Positions 21,777-29,307 of a DNA stretch of 44,788 nucleotides are shown here, one piece after another (within the stretch, counting starts at the first letter, position 1; each line of letters starts with the position of its first letter). Source of the stretch: Spirochaetaceae bacterium. Its GTDB lineage: Bacteria; Spirochaetota; Spirochaetia; Treponematales; Treponemataceae. The notes below the pieces were generated by a model. The model had not been told where the DNA came from. It searched no databases and saw nothing but the letters and a program-made list of their open reading frames with translations. The stretch covers positions 1-44,788 of the forward strand of contig JAGAAX010000032.1 of the NCBI GenBank assembly GCA_017614995.1. Reading direction: 5' to 3'. Position numbers and translations under genes: made by a program.

Positions 21777-22034
21777 ATGAAAAAACAGTGGTCAGAACTT
21801 GCGTGGGAAGATTATCTTTTACTTCAATCAGACAAAAAACTTTTAAAAAAAGCAAATACACTCTTAAAAGATATTGAGAGAAACGGTTATTCTGGTCTTG
21901 GAAAACCTGAGCCGTTAAAAGATGATTTATCTGGTTATTGGAGTAGGCGAATTGACGATTATCACCGAATTGTTTACAAAATTGAGGGTGATGTTGTATA
22001 TATAGCACAATGCGGAACACATTACCACAAATAA
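21777..22034 (+). CDS. yoeB: YoeB-type mRNA interferase toxin
   Basis: 85 residues matching Txe/YoeB throughout: KKQWSELAWEDYLL, GKPEPLKDDLSGYWSRRI, DDYHRIVYKI and the C-terminal HYHK (catalytic His region). The family cuts mRNA in the ribosomal A site. The start could also be the ATG at 21774, which shares a base with the relB stop. Complete length, key residues present. The partner is RelB/DinJ-like, not the classical YefM. Confidence 0.9.
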   Translation: MKKQWSELAWEDYLLLQSDKKLLKKANTLLKDIERNGYSGLGKPEPLKDDLSGYWSRRIDDYHRIVYKIEGDVVYIAQCGTHYHK

Positions 22035-22095
22035 GCATATTCCATTTTCATACGTCTAAAATAACTAATTATTGTTATCAAATTTAAACAGAACA

Positions 22096-22161
22096 GGAAA
22101 GCATTTGTGGTAGAGCGTACACTGTAAGCAAAATATTTCCTTTTAGGTGATGGTCTGCTAT
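22096..22161 (+). repeat. 66-bp dispersed repeat, copy 2
   Basis: Matches 19758-19823 with about 59 of 66 bases the same. It is followed here by the covarying hairpin copy 3, whereas copy 1 is followed by the 16-bp hairpin. The stretch 22035-22391 has no gene and consists of this repeat, the hairpin and the two-box CTTA/TAAG element. Confidence 0.75.
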
Positions 22162-22179
22162 AGACATCGTACACTGCCC

Positions 22180-22279
22180 AAGAGACTGCGTAGACGGATT
22201 TTGGCGCGCAAAAAATTCTGCAGGCACGAAGTGCCGAAGCCTTTTTGCGTGACGGAATCCGACGAGAGCAGGCTCTTGA
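22180..22279 (+). repeat. Covarying hairpin repeat, copy 3
   Basis: Nearly identical to 21319-21418; a few changes in the left outer arm (AAGAGACTG) slightly weaken the outer stem. Same GGCAC-GAA-GTGCC apex. Confidence 0.8.
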
Positions 22280-22310
22280 TTGATGGGTCTGAAATAATTT
22301 GCAAAGTATG

Positions 22311-22348
22311 CTTACTAAATGTAAGATGCATAGCTTACACCGCCTAAG
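22311..22348. repeat. Two-box CTTA-N7-TAAG element
   Basis: Boxes at 22311-22325 and 22334-22348, exactly 23 nt apart. The first unit and left flank match the first unit at 10742 (CTTASTAAATGTAAG), and the second matches the fourth unit there (CTTACAC...TAAGAAAATAC), so this is a shorter version of the same element. Confidence 0.8.
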
Positions 22349-22391
22349 AAAATACATTTGTTACAACCTGCATAATATGCTGAAAAGCTGT

Positions 22392-22419
22392 TTAACAAGA
22401 TTCCGGTTTATGCTATATT
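22392..22419 (+). promoter_or_regulatory. purU promoter, leaderless spacing
   Basis: TTAACA (22392-22397), 16-nt spacer, extended -10 TGC-TATATT (22411-22419), then 6 nt and the ATG at 22426. No Shine-Dalgarno. Confidence 0.65.
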
Positions 22420-22425
22420 CTAGGC

Positions 22426-23277
22426 ATGAACACAAATACCTATATTTTAACAATTCAATGTGCAGACCAGAATTCAATTATTGCGGCGGTGAGCGGCTGC
22501 ATTTCCGAAAATGGCGGAAATATTCTTAATCTGGCACAGCATACAGCTGTAGACATCAACATGTTTTTCTGCCGTATTAAATTTGAGGCGACAGATAAAT
22601 TCGATTTGGAATCATTCAAAAAAGGTTTTTCAAAGCTTGAGGAAAAATATAATCTTACATGGCATGTCTTTGATATGGCTGTAAAAAAGCGCGTTGCCAT
22701 TCTTGTTTCTAAGACAAGCCACTGTCTTTACGAGCTTATGCTAAAATATGCCGACGGCGAGCTGGACTGTGAAATTCCTGTGATTATCTCGAACCACCCG
22801 GATTTGGCGCACGTTGCCACTTCGTTCCATATTCCGTTTTATCAGGTTGACCCCGCAAAGGGCAAGGCTGAATACGAAGCCGACCTTGAGGCAATTCTTC
22901 AACAGTATAAAATTGACTTTGTAGTGCTTGCCCGCTACATGCAGGTTATGAGCGGCGACTTCTGCAAACGCTGGCACAACCGCTGCATCAACATTCACCA
23001 TGGATTTTTGCCGGCATTCCGCGGCGCAAAACCATATCATCAGGCATGGAACAAGGGCGTAAAGATTATCGGCGCGACCGGCCACTTTGCGACAGAAGAC
23101 CTTGACCAGGGCCCAATTATCTATCAGGACGTAATACGCGTAAACGATACGCGCTCAATCGACGAGTTTATCCGCATGGGCAAAGACGTTGAGCGCCATG
23201 TATTGTACGAGGCGGTAAGACGCTATCTTGCACATTCAATTTTCTTTTACGAAGGCAGAACTTTCGTAATAGAGTGA
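22426..23277 (+). CDS. purU: Formyltetrahydrofolate deformylase
   Basis: 283 residues. It hydrolyses 10-formyl-THF to THF and formate, supplying formate or balancing one-carbon pools. An N-terminal ACT domain (residues about 4-80, YILTIQCADQNSIIAAVSGC) is followed by the formyltransferase-like catalytic domain: KKRVAILVSKTSHCLYELM, VARYMQVMS-type block (VLARYMQVMSGDF), NIHHGFLPAFRGAKPYHQA with the catalytic His, and GATGHFATEDLDQGPII. Length and motifs are complete. The gene lies 30 nt before the GH36 gene. Confidence 0.95.
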   Translation: MNTNTYILTIQCADQNSIIAAVSGCISENGGNILNLAQHTAVDINMFFCRIKFEATDKFDLESFKKGFSKLEEKYNLTWHVFDMAVKKRVAILVSKTSHCLYELMLKYADGELDCEIPVIISNHPDLAHVATSFHIPFYQVDPAKGKAEYEADLEAILQQYKIDFVVLARYMQVMSGDFCKRWHNRCINIHHGFLPAFRGAKPYHQAWNKGVKIIGATGHFATEDLDQGPIIYQDVIRVNDTRSIDEFIRMGKDVERHVLYEAVRRYLAHSIFFYEGRTFVIE

Positions 23278-23306
23278 ACGCTTCGCAGCACACTTAAGGG
23301 TGAAAA

Positions 23307-25520
23307 ATGCCAGTTACTTTTGAAAAATCCAAAGACGACGCTGAATCAGTTTTTCTGCTCAATACGCCGAATTCAAGCTACATTATTTCAGTTTTAGAAA
23401 ACGGAATAGTGTCACATTCAGGCTGGAGCCGCCGCATTGAAAAATGGAGCGGCAATTCTTCGGTGTGGAGAACCGACCGCGGTGTAAACCTGCCGCCAGA
23501 CTTAGACCCCAGAAACCTTTCGCTTGACACCGTTCCGCAGGAATACAGCACAGCAGGCAAAAGCGACTTTAGATCGGGCGCAATAGAGATTGCGCTGAAC
23601 GACGGTACGCACACTCTTGATTTACGCTATTTTTCGCACAATATAATAGAAGAAAAGCCCAAGTTAAAGGGCTTGCCTGCAACTTATTCTGTAAACAGCG
23701 GCGAAGTTGAGACGCTTGCGCTTAAGCTTAAAGACACAAAGTATGACATTTTTGTTACGCTTTTTTATGCTGTCTGGGCTGAGCGCGACGTAATCTGCCG
23801 TTGGGTAGAAATTGAAAACAAAACTGACGGCAAAATAAAAATCGAAAAAGTGATGAGCGCCTGCATTGACTTTGCAGGTTCAGACTATAAAATGCTTCAA
23901 ATGTCAGGTTCGTGGGGCAGGGAGCGCAAAGTTTATTTGCGAAGCTTAGTGCCCGGCACACAGAGCATTGAAAGCAGGCGCGGCTCTTCAAGCCACCACC
24001 AGAATCCGTTTGTGGCTCTGCTTTCAGAAGAAGCTTCAGAAGATTCAGGCGAAGTTTTCGGCTTTAATTTTGTCTACAGCGGAAACTTTGAGGCGAGAAT
24101 CGATGTTGATTACATGGAATCGGCGCGCTTTTCTATGGGAATAAACCCGTACAATTTTAGCTGGAACCTTGAAGCAGGTGCTTCGTTTACAGCGCCTGAA
24201 GTTGTAATGGTCTATTCTAAAGACGGTCTCGGCGCAATGAGCCGCACTTTTCACGATTTGTATAGAGAGCGCCTCTGCCGCGGTGAGTGGAAAGACAAGC
24301 CGCGCCCGATTGTCATCAACAACTGGGAAGCCACATACTTTGATTTTGACGAGAAAAAGCTTTGCAAGCTTGCCGACGCCGCAAAAGACGCCGGCGTTGA
24401 GATGTTCGTTCTTGATGACGGCTGGTTCGGCAACAGGTTTGATGACAGGCGCGCTTTGGGCGACTGGGTTGTAAACACGCAGAAACTTAAAGGCGGCTTG
24501 TCTTACATCGTTTCAGAAATGAAAAAGCGCGGCTTGGGCTTTGGTCTTTGGGTTGAGCCTGAGATGGTTTCGCCTGAAAGCGAGCTTTACAAGGCGCACC
24601 CTGATTGGTGTCTTCACATTCCGGATAGAGAAATGTACCTTGCGCGCACGCAGCTTATGCTAGACTTGAGCCGCAAAGAAGTAACAGATTATCTTTTTGA
24701 GACTTTGTCTGGCGTTTTTGCTTCGGCTGAAATTTCCTATATAAAGTGGGATTTTAACCGCTACATGACTGATGCTTATTCAGAGGGGCTTGAAACTGAC
24801 CAGCAGCAGGAAGTTGCACACCGCTATGTACTCGGGCTTTACAGCCTGCTTGAGCGGCTGACGGCAAAATTTCCGCATATACTGTTTGAGTCGTGCGCTT
24901 CGGGCGGCGGCAGATTTGACCCGGGCATTTTGTATTATATGCCGCAGATTTGGACGAGCGACAACACAGACGCACTTTCGCGCATTTCGATTCAAGCCGG
25001 AACAACGCTTGTTTATCCGCCGTCTGCAATGTCGTGCCATGTTTCCGCAGTGCCGAACCATCAGACTGCGCGTATTACGCCGCTTGCACAGCGCGCTTTT
25101 ACCGCAATGGCAGGCACTTACGGCTACGAGCTTGACATGACCAGGCTTTCAAAAGAAGAGATTTCGCAGATTGCAGAATATTCAGGTCTTTATAAGAAAA
25201 TCCGCTCTGTTGTTCAGTTCGGCGACCTTTACCGGCTTGTCTCTCCTTGGGAAAAATCTGACAAAGTTGAAAAATACGCCGCCTGGATGAATGTCTCTAA
25301 AGACAAGTCTTGTGCCGTTGTTACGGTTTCTTGGGTTTATGCAGAAGCTCTTGCGCCAAAGATTGTGCTTAAGCTTAAGGGGCTTGACGAGAACGCAGAC
25401 TACAAAGACACCAAAACCGGCAAAGTCTACAGCGCAAAAGAGCTTATGTACTACGGCTTTCTGATTGCAAACCTGTGGCCGGGTAACGCCTCTGAGCAGA
25501 TAATTCTTGAGCAGGTGTAA
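23307..25520 (+). CDS. GH36 alpha-galactosidase
   Basis: 737 residues, no signal peptide, so cytoplasmic. It removes terminal alpha-galactose from raffinose-type or galactomannan oligosaccharides. The N-terminal beta domain is followed by the catalytic barrel: FVLDDGWFGNRFDDRRALGDW, GLWVEPEMVSPES, then the nucleophile in YIKWDFNRYM (about D482), ESCASGGGRFD, and the acid/base in WTSDNTDALSR (about D552). Full family length. AAGGGTG precedes the ATG. It probably works on sugars brought in by an ABC importer. Confidence 0.95.
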   Translation: MPVTFEKSKDDAESVFLLNTPNSSYIISVLENGIVSHSGWSRRIEKWSGNSSVWRTDRGVNLPPDLDPRNLSLDTVPQEYSTAGKSDFRSGAIEIALNDGTHTLDLRYFSHNIIEEKPKLKGLPATYSVNSGEVETLALKLKDTKYDIFVTLFYAVWAERDVICRWVEIENKTDGKIKIEKVMSACIDFAGSDYKMLQMSGSWGRERKVYLRSLVPGTQSIESRRGSSSHHQNPFVALLSEEASEDSGEVFGFNFVYSGNFEARIDVDYMESARFSMGINPYNFSWNLEAGASFTAPEVVMVYSKDGLGAMSRTFHDLYRERLCRGEWKDKPRPIVINNWEATYFDFDEKKLCKLADAAKDAGVEMFVLDDGWFGNRFDDRRALGDWVVNTQKLKGGLSYIVSEMKKRGLGFGLWVEPEMVSPESELYKAHPDWCLHIPDREMYLARTQLMLDLSRKEVTDYLFETLSGVFASAEISYIKWDFNRYMTDAYSEGLETDQQQEVAHRYVLGLYSLLERLTAKFPHILFESCASGGGRFDPGILYYMPQIWTSDNTDALSRISIQAGTTLVYPPSAMSCHVSAVPNHQTARITPLAQRAFTAMAGTYGYELDMTRLSKEEISQIAEYSGLYKKIRSVVQFGDLYRLVSPWEKSDKVEKYAAWMNVSKDKSCAVVTVSWVYAEALAPKIVLKLKGLDENADYKDTKTGKVYSAKELMYYGFLIANLWPGNASEQIILEQV

Positions 25521-25539
25521 TTTGCAAAGTTGGTGGCGG

Positions 25540-25989
25540 CTAATTGATAAGCTGAAAACATTCAAATACGACCGGCATTGAGGGGGTAAATTCGTAGCCC
25601 ATTATGCTGCTGTCGTAGTCAAAAAAGTCGGTGTATCTTTCGCGCCAGCTTTCAAGAGAGTCGTCTTCACCTTCTTTTTGCGCCATCTCCCAAGTAACGT
25701 CCTCAAAGGGCAGCACAGTAACATCAGTAATTTGAATTACGCCCTTCGGCTCGCCGTTCCAGTCAGAAAGCACATAGAACGAGCCTGATTTCGGGATTTT
25801 CTCGTTATCAAGCTCAAAAGCTTCTAACGCAGAAGCTCTTGCCTGCTTTTTGCCGCACAAAATAAGCGCAAGTTCTCCTACGGAAGCATTGTCGGTGTTC
25901 TCAAAAGAAAGCTCGCCTGCGTAAAATGTGTCTTCTTTTAAGTTGTGGCTCTTCAAAAAGTCAGTCCAATATTGTTCAATCTTATTCAT
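25540..25989 (-). CDS. ASCH-domain protein
   Basis: 149 residues. The ASCH fold is visible: LILCGKKQARASALEAFE near residue 45, SGSFYVLSDWNGEPKGVIQITDV, then PFEDVTWEMAQKEGEDDSLESWRERYTDFF. The fold resembles PUA RNA-binding domains and some members are nucleases or amidohydrolases; this one's role is unknown. It converges with the GH36 gene. AAAGGT lies just upstream of the ATG. Confidence 0.88.
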   Translation of the reverse strand: MNKIEQYWTDFLKSHNLKEDTFYAGELSFENTDNASVGELALILCGKKQARASALEAFELDNEKIPKSGSFYVLSDWNGEPKGVIQITDVTVLPFEDVTWEMAQKEGEDDSLESWRERYTDFFDYDSSIMGYEFTPSMPVVFECFQLIN

Positions 25990-26009
25990 TTTTTACCTTT
26001 ATAATGTGT

Positions 26010-26492
26010 TTATTTGAATGACATAACAAAAACGGCGATGAATGCGGCGACAGTAATCATTTTCAAGCCGGTTCCCCAGAGAAAACCGAGAAATGCTCCC
26101 CATGCGGCTTTTAGCGCGCGGCCGGTGTTGCGGCAGTCGTGAATCAGCTCGCCTATAAATGCGCCTGCAAAAGGCCCTGCGATAATGCCGATTGGCCCGA
26201 TAAAAAGCCCTGCGATAAGACCGAGCGTTGCGCCGATTGTGCCGGCCTTGCTTCCGCCCGATTTTTTGGTTGCAAGCACCGGAAAAATGTTGTCCAGCAC
26301 CGAAACAAGCACTGCGGCAACGGCGCAGACTATAAGCACCGGCAGAGAGATATTGCACAAATTAGAGAAAAACGCCAGAAGCAGCCCCGCCCATGCAAGC
26401 GGCGCGCCCGGAATAACCGGAACGAATGTGCCCAAAAATCCGATAAGCAGCAGAAGCCCGGCTCCTACTGCAAGCAAAATATCTGTAATCAT
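26010..26492 (-). CDS. DUF456 family membrane protein
   Basis: 160 residues, four hydrophobic segments, Gly-rich. FLGTFVPVIPGAPLAWAGLL near the N-terminus and GPIGIIAGPFAGAFIGEL in the second half are hallmarks of DUF456. Inner-membrane protein of unknown role. The start has no Shine-Dalgarno; an extended -10 TGG-TAGAAT (26499-26507) lies exactly 6 nt upstream of the ATG, predicting a leaderless message. Confidence 0.88.
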   Translation of the reverse strand: MITDILLAVGAGLLLLIGFLGTFVPVIPGAPLAWAGLLLAFFSNLCNISLPVLIVCAVAAVLVSVLDNIFPVLATKKSGGSKAGTIGATLGLIAGLFIGPIGIIAGPFAGAFIGELIHDCRNTGRALKAAWGAFLGFLWGTGLKMITVAAFIAVFVMSFK

Positions 26493-26637
26493 GCAGCCAT
26501 TCTACCATGAAACGCATAATGCTTAAAGGGTAAATACTGATGTTTTCAGATTAGATAAAATTTGTCTTTTTTTGAAAGAATTTTCCGCAAAACACACAAA
26601 AAAAATGAAAACACAATGATATTAAGATGGAGGTTGT

Positions 26638-27417
26638 ATGACTTATATCAAACCATTTGAAGAACTGTGTTTCTATGATGATTTTATGTTCGGTGTTGTG
26701 ATGCAGGATAAAGAAATCTGCTGTGAAGCTCTTGAATGTATGCTTGGTTTTAAGATTGATCACGTTGAATATTCTGAGCCGCAGAAAACTGTTGCACCGC
26801 TTTATACAGCGCATGCAATACGTCTCGACGTTTATGTTAAAGACAGCAACAGAATCTACGATGTGGAAATTCAAAATAAGGATGAGCAGAACATCGGCAG
26901 ACGAACGCGCTATTATCAGGGTATGATGGATGTAGATTCGCTTTTAAAAGGTGAAGATTACAGCGAACTCAAAGAAAGCATCGTCATATTTTTGTGCCGT
27001 TTCGACCCTTTCAAAAAAGGCATTCCGTGCTATACTATAAAACGGTCGTGCATAGAAGATTCATCAGTATTTCTTGACGATGCTGCCACAGTCCAGATTT
27101 TCAACTGTACGGCTTATGATAAAATCGAGAACAAAAACCTTAAAGCTTTTATAAAATTTGTACAGACAAATACGGCAGAATCTGATTTTACACGGAGGAT
27201 TGATGATATGGTTGAAACTCAGAAACAGATTGAAGAACTTAAGAAAGTCTATCTTTCGTGGAGTCTGCATGACAGTGATATGCGTAGAGAGGGAAAGAAA
27301 GAGCAGGCTGTTGAATCTGCAAAAAAACTTCTTGCAATGAATGTGCTTACGCGTGAGCAGATTGCACAGGCTGTAGAACTTCCGCTTGAAACGATAGAAG
27401 AACTGGCTTTGCAATAG
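26638..27417 (+). CDS. Rpn/PD-(D/E)XK nuclease family protein
   Basis: 259 residues of the PDDEXK-type family often annotated as putative transposase or recombination-promoting nuclease (Rpn). The opening PFEELCFYDDFMFGVVM and the active-site series IRLDVYV (D64) with YDVEIQNK (E77-x-Q79) are clear, followed by RTRYYQGMMDVDSLLKGEDY. The C-terminus carries a helical segment (SAKKLLAMNVLTREQIAQAV). Multi-copy in many spirochaetes and involved in RecA-independent DNA exchange in E. coli homologues. GGAGG directly precedes the ATG. Intact length. Confidence 0.88.
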   Translation: MTYIKPFEELCFYDDFMFGVVMQDKEICCEALECMLGFKIDHVEYSEPQKTVAPLYTAHAIRLDVYVKDSNRIYDVEIQNKDEQNIGRRTRYYQGMMDVDSLLKGEDYSELKESIVIFLCRFDPFKKGIPCYTIKRSCIEDSSVFLDDAATVQIFNCTAYDKIENKNLKAFIKFVQTNTAESDFTRRIDDMVETQKQIEELKKVYLSWSLHDSDMRREGKKEQAVESAKKLLAMNVLTREQIAQAVELPLETIEELALQ

Positions 27418-27583
27418 CTGTATGTATGAAGCAAAGTGTTGCCGAATTTTGTGCGCAGCCCTTTGCTCTAACAGCTTTTTAGTAAGACTATAACCAAATC
27501 TAGAAATCTAATAATATCTAATAAATTGTATAGTATAATTTCACAAATTTTAGCATATTTTATAAAAATACTATATATTTAGC

Positions 27584-27612
27584 TTGTATTCTGTGGTGCT
27601 ATCTACTATATT
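27584..27612 (+). promoter_or_regulatory. Promoter of the symporter gene
   Basis: TTGTAT (27584-27589), 17-nt spacer, TATATT (27607-27612), about 37 nt before the ATG. It lies in a 231-nt AT-rich gap with no other clear feature. Confidence 0.5.
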
Positions 27613-27648
27613 TATATAGAGATAATCAAAAAAGGAGCTTTGAATCAA

Positions 27649-29118
27649 ATGGCAAGTCTTGTTTTGCTGCTTGTATTTCTTGCAGTTATGATTTGTGTCG
27701 GTATTTGGGGTATGAGAAAAACCACAACCCTGAATGATTTTTTCTTGGGCGGACGTTCTGTAGGACCATGGATGAGTGCTTTTGCTTATGGCACAACATA
27801 TTTTTCAGCATCTGTCTTTATTGGTTTTGCCGGAAAACAGGGCTGGGGATTCGGACCTAGCGCATTGTTAATTGGTATCGGCAATGCAATTGTGGGTGCG
27901 TTTGCAGCATGGTTTATTCTTGGCCGCCGCACAAGGCACATGACCCAGAATTTGAACACAATGACAATGCCGGAATTTCTTGAAGCACGTTTTGACAGCG
28001 ACCACATCAAAATGATTGCGGCTGTTATCATTTTTATCTTCCTTCTGCCTTATTCAGCCGGTATCTTCAAGGGCTTAGGGCATCTTTTTGAGTCAACTTT
28101 CCACATCAGCTTTGATTTTGCGCTGATTATTCTTGTAGTTATCACTGGTATTTACCTTGTTCTCGGCGGTTATTTTGCCGTAACAGTTACTTCTTTTATT
28201 CAGGGAATCATCATGCTTGTTGGCGCGGCGCTGATGCTTACAGTGCTTATCGTAAAAGCAGGCGGACTTACACAGGCAATTCAGACTGTAAACACAAATT
28301 ACCCGGCTCATGTGCCTGTTGCACAGCAGCCAAGCTGGCTTACAGTTGCATCACTCATTTTTATGACAAGCGTCGGTTCTTGGGGCTTGCCTCAGATGGT
28401 TCAGAAATTCTATGCAATCAAAAACGAGCAGGTTATTCCGAAAGCAGCAATTATTACAACGATTTTTTCTCTTGTAATCGGAATTACAGCTTATGGTTCA
28501 GGAATTCTTGCCCATGTATTTATGAACAACGACACAGTGCCTAGAATGGCAAATGGCGGCATCAACTTTGACCAGATTATGCCGAACCTTTTGTCTACAG
28601 AACTGCCTGAAGCACTGCTTGCAATTATCATGCTTTTGATTTTGTCAGCTTCAATGTCGTCTCTTGCAAGCCTTGTACTTGTAAGCGCAAGTTCAATTAC
28701 TGTAGACCTTTACAAAGGTTATCTGCACAAAGACATTACAGAAAAAGGCTCTGTAATTATGATGCGCTCTTTGAGTGTTGTATTCATTTTTGCGACATAT
28801 CTCATTTCAAAGCTTCAGCTCGGCTTTATCGTAACCTTGCAGTCGCTTTCTTGGGGCGTTCTGTCTGGTGCATTTCTTGCACCGTATCTTCTCGGAATTT
28901 ACTCAAAGAAGATTACAAAAGCCGCAGCTTATGCAGGCATTTATACAGGTGCAGGCACAGCAATTATTCTGACAATGACAATGGGTGCGGCAAACTCTGC
29001 TTTGGCTGCATCAATTGCAATTATCGTGCCATTCTTTGTAGTGCCTGTTGTAAGCGCATTTACACCAAAAGTAGACAAAGCAATCCTCGACAAAGCCTTC
29101 GCCGCCAAGTCTGAATAA
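27649..29118 (+). CDS. Sodium:solute symporter (SSS family)
   Basis: 489 residues from the ATG at 27649 (a TTG 9 nt earlier lies too close to AGGAG). About 13 membrane segments. Typical SSS-family signatures: FFLGGRSVGPWMSAFAYGTT near residue 25, GFAGKQGWGFGPSAL, GSWGLPQMVQKFYA around residue 245, and ASMSSLASLVLVSASS. The family imports proline, pantothenate, short organic acids or sugars with sodium. Being just upstream of the iorAB-paaK genes suggests an aromatic or other organic acid as substrate; this is inference. Confidence 0.88.
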   Translation: MASLVLLLVFLAVMICVGIWGMRKTTTLNDFFLGGRSVGPWMSAFAYGTTYFSASVFIGFAGKQGWGFGPSALLIGIGNAIVGAFAAWFILGRRTRHMTQNLNTMTMPEFLEARFDSDHIKMIAAVIIFIFLLPYSAGIFKGLGHLFESTFHISFDFALIILVVITGIYLVLGGYFAVTVTSFIQGIIMLVGAALMLTVLIVKAGGLTQAIQTVNTNYPAHVPVAQQPSWLTVASLIFMTSVGSWGLPQMVQKFYAIKNEQVIPKAAIITTIFSLVIGITAYGSGILAHVFMNNDTVPRMANGGINFDQIMPNLLSTELPEALLAIIMLLILSASMSSLASLVLVSASSITVDLYKGYLHKDITEKGSVIMMRSLSVVFIFATYLISKLQLGFIVTLQSLSWGVLSGAFLAPYLLGIYSKKITKAAAYAGIYTGAGTAIILTMTMGAANSALAASIAIIVPFFVVPVVSAFTPKVDKAILDKAFAAKSE

Positions 29119-29307
29119 CATCTGACTGGCGATAATCCGCTACATCATGGCCGCCGTTCTGTCAGTGTGAAAAACCGCCGGCAGAACGCGCGCATGAGCC
29201 GCTGCTTTTCCTTTAACTGATAGACAGATTAAGCACTATCTTGTAAAATTAGATTCTGCTTAAGTTTGCGTTGCAGACTGCTGATTGATTTTTAAATTGG
29301 AAGAATT

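Noticed and set aside
21286-22038. 250-codon minus-strand frame
   Set aside because: It is antisense to the well-supported relB-yoeB pair and the adjacent hairpin repeat, with Phe/Leu/Asn-rich shadow composition.
26638-27417. Complete transposon around the Rpn/PDDEXK gene
   Set aside because: No terminal inverted repeats or target duplications are visible at its borders, so only the gene is called.
29150-29200. Terminator after the symporter gene
   Set aside because: CGTTCTG and CAGAACG pair, but no T-tract follows and the loop is irregular, so I did not list it as a terminator.
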